A stretch of 32,991 nt of DNA from Lachnospiraceae bacterium (GCA_017408735.1 JAFQUB010000025.1:1-32991), one strand, 5' to 3'. Shown: positions 7,455 to 14,602, counted from the first letter of the stretch. Program-made: numbers and translations. The notes: a model not told the origin generated them from the sequence alone.

Positions 7455-9083
7455 TTATTTCCAATATAAGTCAGCATGTTCAACTAAAACAATTTCATTC
7501 CCGACACTTATTTCGTAATAATTATCTGATACAGTAATATATTCTACTTTCGTATGTAATCCATTTATCTCCTTCCACATTGCCTCCAAATCAATTTGAT
7601 TTTCAGACACATATTTATGAATAAAATAAATTAGCATATACTCTGAAACCATATGTCTCTCACCAATATGCATTTGATTTCTTTTATCAACAGCTAAGTA
7701 ATATATTTCCGGAGTTGGTAACCCCTTTTGATAGTTCTTGTCGTTGCTAAATAGGAAATCAATATTTTCCTGCTTTTGTAAGAACCTTTTATGCTTATCA
7801 ATTTGCTTCGTATATATCGAATTAAGTGTCTGAAATATTTTCCCGTATATCTTATCTATTTCATCTTTATAATGCTTATCTATCCACTTTGCCTCTATTA
7901 TTAATACTTTGTTATGAGTAAAATCATAAATCGCATAATCAATATCACTATTTAATTCATTTCCCAGCTCATCCTTAAAAAAATACGGAACTGTTTTTGC
8001 CACTGCAACATTCGTTACACCGAGCAGAGCCTTTTCTATTCTTTCCTCGGTTACTGCAGATATTGTTTTTTCTCGATTACTTATGATAATATTCTTCAAA
8101 TAATGACCATTGATAATGGTAAATTGCCAGTCATTGACTAGTATCAAAGACGGAATAGTCACCAAACTCTCCTCTACCTCAAATAATGGAAATTCTAACA
8201 AATTCATTTTTCCATCATTTATCAAATAATTAACAACATTGACTACCTTGTGCTCTGGTAATCTACTAATTTTTACTATATCATCAATGCAACCTTTTTT
8301 ATCAAAGTACATAATACATTCTTTTCCTATTTCAAAAAAATCTTCTTCAAAATCCATATCAATTCTGATTGCTATAGATTTCAACATTGCATGATAATAA
8401 AAATAAGCAATAACTTTTGCTAAATGGTTGGGACTATCGAAAACATTACTTCTTACCCTTGCCTCCCACTTATTTAGATCCTTTTCAATAATTTCGATGC
8501 AACAATTATATAGCTCCATATCTGGATATTTACTCAATTCTTCATACTTTTTTTGTTCCAATACAATTTTATTCCAAAATCTGACATGTAAATCAAATGT
8601 TTGTTCTTGTTCTGCGTTTTTTCTATCATCTTCCCCATAAAAATAAAAATCTTCTTCCCTATAATAATCAGATACTAAAGATGTTGTAAGTTTATATTTA
8701 TGCTCTCCTTCTTGCACTAAACGTGGCTTTGAAAATGGATTTATATCATTTATTTCTCTCGAAAATCTAAAATTCTGATATAATGGAATCAATTCACTTT
8801 CATATGCTTTTAGATATTTCTTAAATCCAGGTGTATTAAACTTTTTGATAAAAATACTTTTCTCATTCTCTTTAGCTTTCGCATATACAAATGACGCCAC
8901 ACACCTTCTTAATAAGTTTTCATTGTTTTCTGGTGCTTCTTTTATTGCACCTAATTCAACTGCTGCAAGTGGATACAGCAAATAATTATTCACATTATGT
9001 GAATCCAACCATTCTTTCATTTTCAAGTTCGTATCATCATCAATAATTTTATGTAATCCACCCAATATCTCATATTCGTTCAT
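7455..9083 (-). CDS. Large protein with C-terminal PD-(D/E)XK nuclease motif (cargo)
   Basis: I do not recognise a named family for the full 542 residues. The C-terminal third carries a restriction-endonuclease-fold signature: a helix with Glu (ERIEKALLG), then NSDIDYAIYD, then VLIIEAKW, giving the D...ExK metal-binding pattern near residues 385-405. The N-terminal 330 residues are helical and charged, with no membrane segment, and may sense or bind a target. GAGG lies 8 bases before the ATG at 9083. The gene follows the 215-residue ORF by 34 bases and precedes the PIN-like gene by 95 bases. Its base composition is clearly more AT-rich than the transfer genes, suggesting separate acquisition. 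A nuclease activity is inferred from motif spacing only. Confidence 0.65.
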   Translation of the reverse strand: MNEYEILGGLHKIIDDDTNLKMKEWLDSHNVNNYLLYPLAAVELGAIKEAPENNENLLRRCVASFVYAKAKENEKSIFIKKFNTPGFKKYLKAYESELIPLYQNFRFSREINDINPFSKPRLVQEGEHKYKLTTSLVSDYYREEDFYFYGEDDRKNAEQEQTFDLHVRFWNKIVLEQKKYEELSKYPDMELYNCCIEIIEKDLNKWEARVRSNVFDSPNHLAKVIAYFYYHAMLKSIAIRIDMDFEEDFFEIGKECIMYFDKKGCIDDIVKISRLPEHKVVNVVNYLINDGKMNLLEFPLFEVEESLVTIPSLILVNDWQFTIINGHYLKNIIISNREKTISAVTEERIEKALLGVTNVAVAKTVPYFFKDELGNELNSDIDYAIYDFTHNKVLIIEAKWIDKHYKDEIDKIYGKIFQTLNSIYTKQIDKHKRFLQKQENIDFLFSNDKNYQKGLPTPEIYYLAVDKRNQMHIGERHMVSEYMLIYFIHKYVSENQIDLEAMWKEINGLHTKVEYITVSDNYYEISVGNEIVLVEHADLYWK

Positions 9084-9117
9084 CTATCATACCTCACATA
9101 TTTTATACAACTTTCAA

Positions 9118-9765
9118 TTACCTAATATATATAGTTATTCCCATAGCAATAATCTTATCAATATCAAATTGTATATCATCAAACAACAATGCCTGGAACA
9201 AAACATCCCTCACATTCTCCAACTTTACCATTCCATATTCCTTTTCTGTAAAGCCAGAAATCTGCAAATCCCTACTTACAGCTTCTTTCCTTGCCACCAA
9301 ACAATGCGTATATAAAGCCATAATATACTTATCCGACATAACAAAAGCATATGTTTCATTTCCCTGATATGTATATCGGCACTTCTCCAGATTTTCTTGC
9401 GGTATATCAAAATAACATCTTACTGTTTCCAAATACACATCTCCATTATACTCCAGCTTTAGCTTCTTTGCATACCTTCTGATTGTTGCAAAGATATTAT
9501 TTCTCTCTATCGCAGTCTTAGTCCGCTTAAATACAGGCTTCTTTCCCTTCAAATCCATATAAACATTATTGATAACAGTCTTTCCGGCATACTGACTAAA
9601 ATCCCCTATTCTGAGCAGATACGATAACACTTCCAACAACTTCTCTTTTGACGTTATCTCCTGATATGAATATTCTCCAAATTCGATATGGTCTAATTTT
9701 AAAGGACTACTTCCCTTTGCAATTTCCCGTTCCATTACTCTGTTGACTTCTCGCATTGATTCCAT
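9118..9765 (-). CDS. Unrecognised 215-residue protein at head of cargo segment
   Basis: No family recognised. The protein is soluble and mixed alpha/beta, with a basic central section (KGKKPVFKRTKTAIERNNIFATIRR, cut here: key residues KKPVFKRTK and RRYAKKLK) that could bind nucleic acid, and a hydrophobic C-terminal strand. GGAGG lies 9 bases before the ATG at 9765. The palindrome copy d is 25-47 bases upstream of the start, directly after a terminator, so this gene probably begins a new transcription unit. It may be part of the cargo operon with the two nuclease-like genes 34 bases downstream, or a backbone gene of the element; position alone does not decide. Confidence 0.7.
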   Translation of the reverse strand: MESMREVNRVMEREIAKGSSPLKLDHIEFGEYSYQEITSKEKLLEVLSYLLRIGDFSQYAGKTVINNVYMDLKGKKPVFKRTKTAIERNNIFATIRRYAKKLKLEYNGDVYLETVRCYFDIPQENLEKCRYTYQGNETYAFVMSDKYIMALYTHCLVARKEAVSRDLQISGFTEKEYGMVKLENVRDVLFQALLFDDIQFDIDKIIAMGITIYIR

Positions 9766-9789
9766 TTGTATCTTCCTCCCGCACCTTCA

Positions 9790-9812
9790 CTTCTGGACAC
9801 AATGTCCAAAAG
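9790..9812. repeat. Palindrome copy d (GGACA-N3-TGTCC family)
   Basis: Inverted repeat CTTCTGGACA-CAA-TGTCCAAAAG. It is the right-hand member of the pair that brackets the cargo, directly following the terminator at 9817-9855 in the minus direction and close to the GGAGG of the 215-residue protein gene. Confidence 0.8.
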
Positions 9813-9816
9813 AAAT

Positions 9817-9855
9817 AAAAAAGACAGCTACAAGTTCTCAACTCATAACTGCCCT
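9817..9855 (-). terminator. Intrinsic terminator after the 120-residue protein gene
   Basis: On the minus strand, GGGCAGTTATGAG pairs with CTTGTAGCTGTCT (13 bp with several G-U pairs) around the loop TTGAGAA, then a T-rich tract. It lies just after the stop of the gene at 9871 and ends that unit. It is homologous to the terminator at 6301-6340. Confidence 0.8.
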
Positions 9856-9870
9856 AACGCTGTTCTTTCA

Positions 9871-10233
9871 CTATTCTATTTCTGCCATTTTTGCAAATTC
9901 AGCTTTCTTATCCAGAAGCTCTTTTTGCTTCTCCTTTGGCAAACACTTAAATATATCCTCATAACCCATTTCAGCCATTGGTGTTCCTTTTGCCAACATA
10001 AGAAGCTGTGTATAAAACCATTCTTCCCACAAGTCCTCAAACATACTCCGGCTATCGGTAAAGGTTATTACATCATCAAAACCTTGCGGTGGTTTATAAT
10101 ACTGCAATTTCACATAACCGTATCTTCCCACATCCATAACTACTATATTTTCAATTTCATACAGTTCTGCAAAGGCATCTGCTACCTTTTGGCATTTACC
10201 CTTTTCTTCTTCCGTAATGTATATTTCTTTCAC
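9871..10233 (-). CDS. Element-encoded 120-residue protein, function unknown
   Basis: Small acidic soluble protein, not recognised beyond being typical of genes near the replication module of Tn1549-like elements. It has an alpha/beta core (VVMDVGRYGYVKLQYY), a Trp/Phe-rich helix (MFEDLWEEWFYTQLL) and a Lys/Glu-rich C-terminal helix. The GTG at 10233 is preferred because AGGAGG lies 10 bases upstream; the longer frame would begin upstream of that ribosome binding site. It is divergent from the HTH gene at 10397, and the palindromic operator at 10323-10344 lies between them, so both may share one regulator. Confidence 0.7.
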   Translation of the reverse strand: MKEIYITEEEKGKCQKVADAFAELYEIENIVVMDVGRYGYVKLQYYKPPQGFDDVITFTDSRSMFEDLWEEWFYTQLLMLAKGTPMAEMGYEDIFKCLPKEKQKELLDKKAEFAKMAEIE

Positions 10234-10322
10234 AGTAAACAATCCTCCTGTTTCCAAACCTCACTACCTGTATCTGTAATCTTTAAAATCATATCATTCT
10301 TATCTTCATTTCTTGCATATTC

Positions 10323-10344
10323 TATGGTGCGTACACGCACCATA
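10323..10344. promoter_or_regulatory. Perfect 10-bp inverted repeat, likely operator
   Basis: TATGGTGCGT-AC-ACGCACCATA is a perfect palindrome with a 2-base centre, in the divergent gap between the 120-residue protein gene and the plus-strand HTH gene. An AT-rich TATTATTATAAG follows at 10343-10354 and could supply the plus-strand -10. The spacing and symmetry suit a dimeric HTH repressor, most simply the adjacent HTH protein acting on itself. Confidence 0.6.
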
Positions 10345-10396
10345 TTATTATAAGTTTCTTACCCTTAAAATACAAGATAGGAAAGGAGCTGCCTGT

Positions 10397-10603
10397 ATGA
10401 TTAAATATGATCCCCTTTGGCTTACGCTCAAAGCGAAAAATATCAGTCAGTACCAACTCATTAAAGATTATGGTATTGATAAAGCACAACTTCAGCGACT
10501 CCGGCAAAATATGGTGGTTAAAACCATTATTCTGAACAGATTATGTCAGATACTTGACTGCCGGATTGAAGATATTATGGAATATGTTCCAGATGACAAG
10601 TAG
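10397..10603 (+). CDS. Cro/C1-type HTH transcriptional regulator
   Basis: A 68-residue single-domain DNA-binding protein. The helix-turn-helix spans about residues 16-45 (QYQLIKDYGIDKAQLQRLRQ) and the C-terminal CRIEDIMEYV helix is typical of the YozG/Cro-like family used as regulators in Gram-positive mobile elements. AAAGGAG lies 8 bases before the ATG at 10397. It is the only plus-strand gene in the element part of the window, placed opposite the replication and transfer units, with a perfect palindrome 53-74 bases upstream. This suggests an autoregulating switch for the element; the regulated genes are inferred from position. Confidence 0.88.
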   Translation: MIKYDPLWLTLKAKNISQYQLIKDYGIDKAQLQRLRQNMVVKTIILNRLCQILDCRIEDIMEYVPDDK

Positions 10604-10657
10604 AGGTATTGTTATGACTAAACAACATGACAATGCCTTTTTTGTTGCTCTTTTCCT

Positions 10658-10987
10658 TTACACTTTTGGACATCGTGTCCAGAAGTGCCCTGCTAATATT
10701 TTTATTATTTCTCCAAAAATGCCAATCATTCTAACAATAACAATGATACCACCAATCAGACCTCCGATAATACAATTCAATGCCAACACTCCCATACTTC
10801 CGGCAATACCAAAATTCTTCGGTATCAAAAACATACACATTTTCCGAATACCATACGGACAGCCAACCATTATCCAATAAAGGAAATAATCAAATCTCTC
10901 TGCTTTATCACATACCGGATAACAGACAATCATCCAAACTACCAATACTGCAACCGGAATTATTATATCAGTCACTATCTTCTTCAT
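10658..10987 (-). CDS. DUF6050-like small membrane protein
   Basis: A 109-residue membrane protein with three hydrophobic segments: about residues 5-23, 35-50 and 65-95 (IIGGLIGGIIVIVRMIGIF). It resembles the DUF6050 proteins encoded after the RepA-like gene in Tn1549-type elements. The ATG at 10987 has GGAGG 5 bases upstream and overlaps the repA end by 20 bases, so it is probably translationally coupled. The final codons (HFWTRCPKV) are encoded by a copy of the recurring palindrome, so the C-terminus may have been set by insertion or spread of that repeat. Function unknown. Confidence 0.75.
   Translation of the reverse strand: MKKIVTDIIIPVAVLVVWMIVCYPVCDKAERFDYFLYWIMVGCPYGIRKMCMFLIPKNFGIAGSMGVLALNCIIGGLIGGIIVIVRMIGIFGEIIKILAGHFWTRCPKV
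10661..10687. repeat. Palindrome copy e (inside 3' end of DUF6050-like gene)
   Basis: CACTTTTGGACA-TCG-TGTCCAGAAGTG, the longest copy with 12-base arms and one mismatch. Its one-base asymmetry runs opposite to copies b, c and d on the plus strand, so it lies in the inverted orientation. It encodes the last residues of the DUF6050-like protein. Confidence 0.8.
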
Positions 10988-12074
10988 TCCATCCTCCTCC
11001 GTACATATCATGCTGTACTTCCTGTTGATAAAAATGATTGATTGTAGCAGGAGCATTATACAGCGTAGTTATCATGTACGCCCTTATGTTGGTTATTTTC
11101 GTATTGGTTTCTTTCATTCGCCATCTGACATAATCCACATGGGATGAATTTAATTTCAGGAACCGAGATTTTACCAACTCATACGGATAATCTTCTTTCC
11201 CAATACGAATTGTCCTGCGTGGTACACATACCACATCACAAATGATGTCATAAATTTCCTCAAATAATTCCTTTTCTCCAACACCATCATATTTCATGTG
11301 ATAGTCATATTCAATGTTTTCACGAATGAGTTTCATATATGCATTTACATCATCCATCATATCATTCGCATCAGATTTTTTCACCGGAGTAACATCTGTA
11401 TTTTCTTCCCCGGCAGATACATCCTCAGATTGATAGATAAGATTGGTCTTACTCATATTGTTATTACTCATATTAGTCTGGTTATAGTTAGTATAATTAG
11501 GGGCAAAATCATTTACTTCTTGAAGTTCAACTTCTTTACCTCCGGAAGTTAAATTTCTTTGCTTCTTAAAGTCAAATTCTTTTACCTCTTGAAGTTCAGT
11601 TTCTTTACTTCCAGAAGTTAAATTTTTTTGCTTCTTGAAGTTAAAATCTTTTACTTCTGTGGAAACATCAGCATTTGAAGGCTCTTTTTCTGTATTTTCT
11701 TCCGGAATAGAAGCAAAATTTTTCACATAAATAATATCTGGTTTCCCAAGTCCTCTTCTCTTTTTCTCGATTAGTCCAATTCCATTATCAGAATCCAATT
11801 CACGCATTATTTTTGTACAGGTAGGCTTGGAACATCCCAAATCCTCCATAATGCTGTCCACCGTATAAATTATGTATGCCCTGTTTTCATCATCCAACCA
11901 TCCGTTTTTCATGGACAACGACATTCTATCGAGCATCAATCCATACAGGAGCTTGGCATCACTGCTAAGCCCCCGAAATCTTGTATCCTTAATCAAAAGT
12001 CTTGGAACACGGTAAAAAGAGAATTGTTCCGCTTCAATTCCATAGTAATAATCAAACTTTAGTGTATCACCCAC
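10968..12074 (-). CDS. Replication initiator RepA N-terminal/DUF6017 protein
   Basis: Initiator-like protein of Tn1549-type elements, thought to support replication of the excised circle. The N-terminal 120 residues form the RepA_N winged-helix region (FYRVPRLLIKD, LSSDAKLLYGLMLDRMSLS, SIMEDLGCSKPTCTKIMREL). A disordered linker at about 125-230 contains a 23-residue unit repeated twice (residues 140-185) and Asn/Thr-rich spacers. The C-terminal DUF6017 domain (about 250-350) includes LFEEIYDIICDVV and NIRAYMITTLYNA. The GTG start at 12074 has AAAGGAGG 9 bases upstream and follows parB by 15 bases, so it belongs to the parA-parB-repA unit. Confidence 0.92.
   Translation of the reverse strand: MGDTLKFDYYYGIEAEQFSFYRVPRLLIKDTRFRGLSSDAKLLYGLMLDRMSLSMKNGWLDDENRAYIIYTVDSIMEDLGCSKPTCTKIMRELDSDNGIGLIEKKRRGLGKPDIIYVKNFASIPEENTEKEPSNADVSTEVKDFNFKKQKNLTSGSKETELQEVKEFDFKKQRNLTSGGKEVELQEVNDFAPNYTNYNQTNMSNNNMSKTNLIYQSEDVSAGEENTDVTPVKKSDANDMMDDVNAYMKLIRENIEYDYHMKYDGVGEKELFEEIYDIICDVVCVPRRTIRIGKEDYPYELVKSRFLKLNSSHVDYVRWRMKETNTKITNIRAYMITTLYNAPATINHFYQQEVQHDMYGGGWNEEDSD
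11520..11657. repeat. Tandem 69-bp repeat (two units) in repA linker
   Basis: Two adjacent 69-base units keep frame and encode two 23-residue units beginning EVKDFNFKKQ and EVKEFDFKKQ, each with an NLTSG core and ending in ELQ. A third partial unit (EVNDF) follows. The in-frame length means copy number can change without breaking the gene. Confidence 0.9.
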
Positions 12075-12089
12075 TTTACCGTGCCTCCT

Positions 12090-12968
12090 TTACTGCTTAT
12101 TCTGCCATTCTTCCAATAGCTGATAGATAATGTTCTCTATCTCCTCATCGGAATATTCCTCCGTAAAATATTTGCCGATTTTATCAGCCTTAATGGTTAC
12201 CTTTCTTGCCTTTGGCTTTTCCTCTGTGAGAAGCAACCTTACCATTGGCAAGGTCAACTCTCCACTTTTTCCATATTCCTTCAGCTTAGCTGATTGAGTA
12301 GTGGAAATAGATATTCCTGTTTCCTCAAGAATAACCTGCACCCATTCCTGTGCCTGTTCTGTGAGAAATGATATGTCAACACCCTGCACAAGACCGAGTT
12401 TTTTCTTATCAACCATATCTAGCAATTCATCTGACAGTCTGGCAAGCCATATATACCTTTGTACCGTCTTACCACTCTCCCCGGCTGCTTCGCCAACCTC
12501 ATCAAGACTGCTTCCACTTCCTTTTTTGCCCTGATGTTTCATTGCTTCGTATTTCATAGCGTAGGCTTTTGCCTTTTCGCTTGGAAGAATATCTTCACGC
12601 TGAATATTGGTATCCACCATAATCACTGTGGCTTCATCATCACTGTAATCTCTAACAAACATCGGCATCGTAGAAAGCCCCGCCAGTTCACAACCATGTT
12701 TTCTACGATGTCCGGCAATTATTTCATAACCGCCTTCTGCTTTTGGTCTTGCAATACCGGGCATAAGAACACCGTAATTCTTAATACTTTCTACCGTTTC
12801 CTGCATCTTTTCATCATCCAGCACTTTAAAAGGATGTCCTTTGAACTCATAAAGTTCAGATAAAGGTATCTCCTGCACCTGATCATTGCCTGTCTGTATT
12901 TCAGAAGAACCAAACAAATCATCATAACTGTTCAGCTTTATCTTCGTTGCACTTCCTGCTTTACTCAT
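12090..12968 (-). CDS. ParB/Spo0J family partition protein
   Basis: Centromere-binding CTPase-type partition protein. The N-terminal nuclease-like/CTP domain carries EIIAGHRRKHGCELAG near residues 82-97 and TNIQREDILPSEKAKA near 120-135, the two hallmark ParB boxes. An HTH region (GEAAGESGKTVQRYIWLARL) follows around 160-180, and the C-terminal part is a probable dimerisation domain. The ATG at 12968 is chosen because GAGGAGG lies 9 bases upstream; it overlaps the parA stop. With ParA it should stabilise the excised circular element. Its parS is not identified; the recurring GGACA palindrome is one possibility. Confidence 0.93.
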   Translation of the reverse strand: MSKAGSATKIKLNSYDDLFGSSEIQTGNDQVQEIPLSELYEFKGHPFKVLDDEKMQETVESIKNYGVLMPGIARPKAEGGYEIIAGHRRKHGCELAGLSTMPMFVRDYSDDEATVIMVDTNIQREDILPSEKAKAYAMKYEAMKHQGKKGSGSSLDEVGEAAGESGKTVQRYIWLARLSDELLDMVDKKKLGLVQGVDISFLTEQAQEWVQVILEETGISISTTQSAKLKEYGKSGELTLPMVRLLLTEEKPKARKVTIKADKIGKYFTEEYSDEEIENIIYQLLEEWQNKQ

Positions 12969-13743
12969 TTCCAAGCACCTCCTCTGTTAGCGATTGGTAG
13001 GCACTTGCAACCTTACCCTTTGGGTCATGCTGATAAATGCTGACACCCTCTGCTGAGATTTCCGCAGCTCTTACCGAAATCGGAATACTGTTTTCAAATA
13101 TTCTTACTCTGCTACCATAATTCTCAATCAGCAAAGCACTAATATCCTTTGCATAATTGGTTCTGCTATCCACCATTGTCAGCAAAATCCCCTCTATTTC
13201 CAATTTAGAATTGATTTGCCTTTTTACCTTACCAATGGTCTTAATAAGCTGTTCCAATCCCTTTACAGGCAAATATGCAGCTTGTACCGGAATTAAAATA
13301 CTATCCGCACAGGCAAAGGCATTTATGGTTATCATGCCAAGTGACGGCATACAATCAATTAAAATATAGTCATATCTGTCTTTTACTCCATCTATGTAAG
13401 AACGCATGACAAGCTCTCGGCTCATAACATTAACCAACGATACCTCCAGACCGGATAATTCAATGTTCCCCGGCATAAGGTCAACACCTTCCTCATGCTT
13501 TAAAATACCGTAATCCGGCTCCATTTCCACATCATTGATAACATTTGCCATTACCGTTGCTAGTGTTTCCTCCAACTTGTCCGGCTCCGTAAATCCTAAA
13601 CTTGCAGTCAAACTGCCTTGTGCATCCGCATCTATCAGCAAAACTCTCTCTCCCTGCTTTGCTAAACCAATTCCTAAGTTACTTGTTGTAGTGGTCTTAC
13701 CAACTCCACCCTTTTGATTTGCGATTGCTATTATTTTACACAT
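12961..13743 (-). CDS. ParA family partition ATPase
   Basis: Deviant Walker ATPase that positions ParB-bound DNA. The P-loop KGGVGKTT occupies residues 11-18, with DADAQGSLT near 39-47 and YILIDCMPSLG as Walker B near 125-135. Length 260 is normal for the small chromosomal/ICE ParA class without an HTH extension. AAAGGAG lies 8 bases before the ATG. It overlaps parB and follows the DUF3970-like gene by 22 bases, so the first genes of the element form one tightly packed unit. Confidence 0.95.
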   Translation of the reverse strand: MCKIIAIANQKGGVGKTTTTSNLGIGLAKQGERVLLIDADAQGSLTASLGFTEPDKLEETLATVMANVINDVEMEPDYGILKHEEGVDLMPGNIELSGLEVSLVNVMSRELVMRSYIDGVKDRYDYILIDCMPSLGMITINAFACADSILIPVQAAYLPVKGLEQLIKTIGKVKRQINSKLEIEGILLTMVDSRTNYAKDISALLIENYGSRVRIFENSIPISVRAAEISAEGVSIYQHDPKGKVASAYQSLTEEVLGNE

Positions 13744-13765
13744 GATACATTCTCCTTTGCTTCTA

Positions 13766-13942
13766 CTATTTTTCTACTACGTTGCTCTTTTTTACTTCTA
13801 CATAAGCTCTATAAAACTTCTTTGTACCTTTATTCGGGTAAAGGTCTGAAAACTCTGTTACTTCCACTTTGGAACTTCTCTGTAAAATCTTCCCAAACCA
13901 TTTAATATCATTTTTTGTTCCCATCAATCTAACTTTTAACAT
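13766..13942 (-). CDS. DUF3970-like small protein
   Basis: A 58-residue ORF beginning MLKVRLMGTKNDIKWF and ending VVEK. It matches in pattern the small DUF3970 proteins that accompany ParA in Tn1549-type elements (LMGTKNDIKWF, FSDLYPNKGTKKFYRAYVEV). GGAGG lies 9 bases before the ATG at 13942, and the start overlaps the stop of the DUF6075-like gene as TAATG, a translational coupling signal. It is predicted as a compact alpha/beta protein. Function unknown; the family identification is from memory of the sequence pattern. Confidence 0.8.
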   Translation of the reverse strand: MLKVRLMGTKNDIKWFGKILQRSSKVEVTEFSDLYPNKGTKKFYRAYVEVKKSNVVEK

Positions 13943-14415
13943 TAGTCTGTTCCTCCAAATATGGCATACAAATTTCGATTATATACCGCATACTCCGGAT
14001 ACCGAATCTGTATTGCCTGCCAAAAATATGGTGCATAACAACAGCAAAATAATTCATCTACACTGTATTGCCGACTTTCTGATAACTGTTCTTCTATATC
14101 TTCATAGTCATTAACACTTGGCGTACCGTCACAGTACAAATTAAATGCCATCCTCACTACTCTTACACTTCCGCTGGTCTGCCATCCTTCATGCAGACAT
14201 TCTGTTTTTACGCATCCTGTCTTAAAATCATATATGTTATTCACATTTCTTCTTGTGTCATCATTGATACCAAGACAATATACAAGAGCCTTGTGATATA
14301 CGTCCTGATACCTTACCTCTTTTAATTTCTCATAGTAGAATTTTTCATGTGTATCACTGATAAAAATAATATTCTCTTTCTTTGTGTTTTCTGCTCCTAA
14401 CGCTGTACTGTTCAT
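13942..14415 (-). CDS. DUF6075-like protein, first gene of the element
   Basis: A 157-residue soluble protein resembling DUF6075 proteins of Tn1549-like elements: DTHEKFYYEKLKEVRYQD, ALVYCLGINDDTRRNV, YDFKTGCVKTECLHEGWQT and a C-terminal CCCYAPYFWQAIQIRYPEY block. Conserved Tyr, Trp and Cys residues suggest a stable fold; no catalytic signature is obvious. The ATG at 14415 is chosen because AGGAGG is 8 bases upstream, whereas the ATG at 14421 is only 2 bases away from it. It is the gene nearest the boundary with lysS. A strong terminator hairpin stands between its ribosome binding site and the boundary, hinting at read-through control. Confidence 0.82.
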   Translation of the reverse strand: MNSTALGAENTKKENIIFISDTHEKFYYEKLKEVRYQDVYHKALVYCLGINDDTRRNVNNIYDFKTGCVKTECLHEGWQTSGSVRVVRMAFNLYCDGTPSVNDYEDIEEQLSESRQYSVDELFCCCYAPYFWQAIQIRYPEYAVYNRNLYAIFGGTD

Positions 14416-14450
14416 ATTCATTTCCTCCTATGTTTTTTTTGACTAAACGC

Positions 14451-14488
14451 AAAAAGGACACTTCTAAAATTTCTTTTAGAAATGTCCT
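14451..14488 (-). terminator. Strong intrinsic terminator just inside the element end
   Basis: On the minus strand a 15-bp stem (AGGACATTTCTAAAA with TTTTAGAAGTGTCCT, one G-U pair) closes a GAAA tetraloop and is followed by TTTTT. It lies between the element boundary and the DUF6075-like gene, so it either stops lysS-operon transcripts from entering the element or acts as an attenuator for the first element operon. Confidence 0.85.
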
Positions 14489-14557
14489 CTAATACCTAAG
14501 TTAGAACTCTCTTTATTCTATTGTTAGGAACTTATGCTAATTACAAATCGCTACATA

Positions 14558-14602
14558 TTACTGCATATTGTATCAGAATTTTGCAGTAAATTTGCAGTAA
14601 AA
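14558..14602. repeat. GCAGTAA repeats, probable integrase arm/end sites
   Basis: Two direct copies of TTTGCAGTAAA lie 11 bases apart (centred in 14579-14590 and 14591-14602), with an inverted TTACTGC at 14558-14564. Helically phased short repeats at the edge of a mobile element resemble the arm-type sites bound by tyrosine integrases or excisionase. The boundary itself is probably between these repeats and the lysS stop at 14642; a direct core repeat cannot be confirmed because the other end is outside the window. Confidence 0.45.

Noticed and set aside
9766-10353. Plus-strand open frame of 195 codons
   Set aside because: It runs opposite the 120-residue element gene and across a terminator and palindrome; its Phe/Cys/His-rich composition indicates an antisense shadow.
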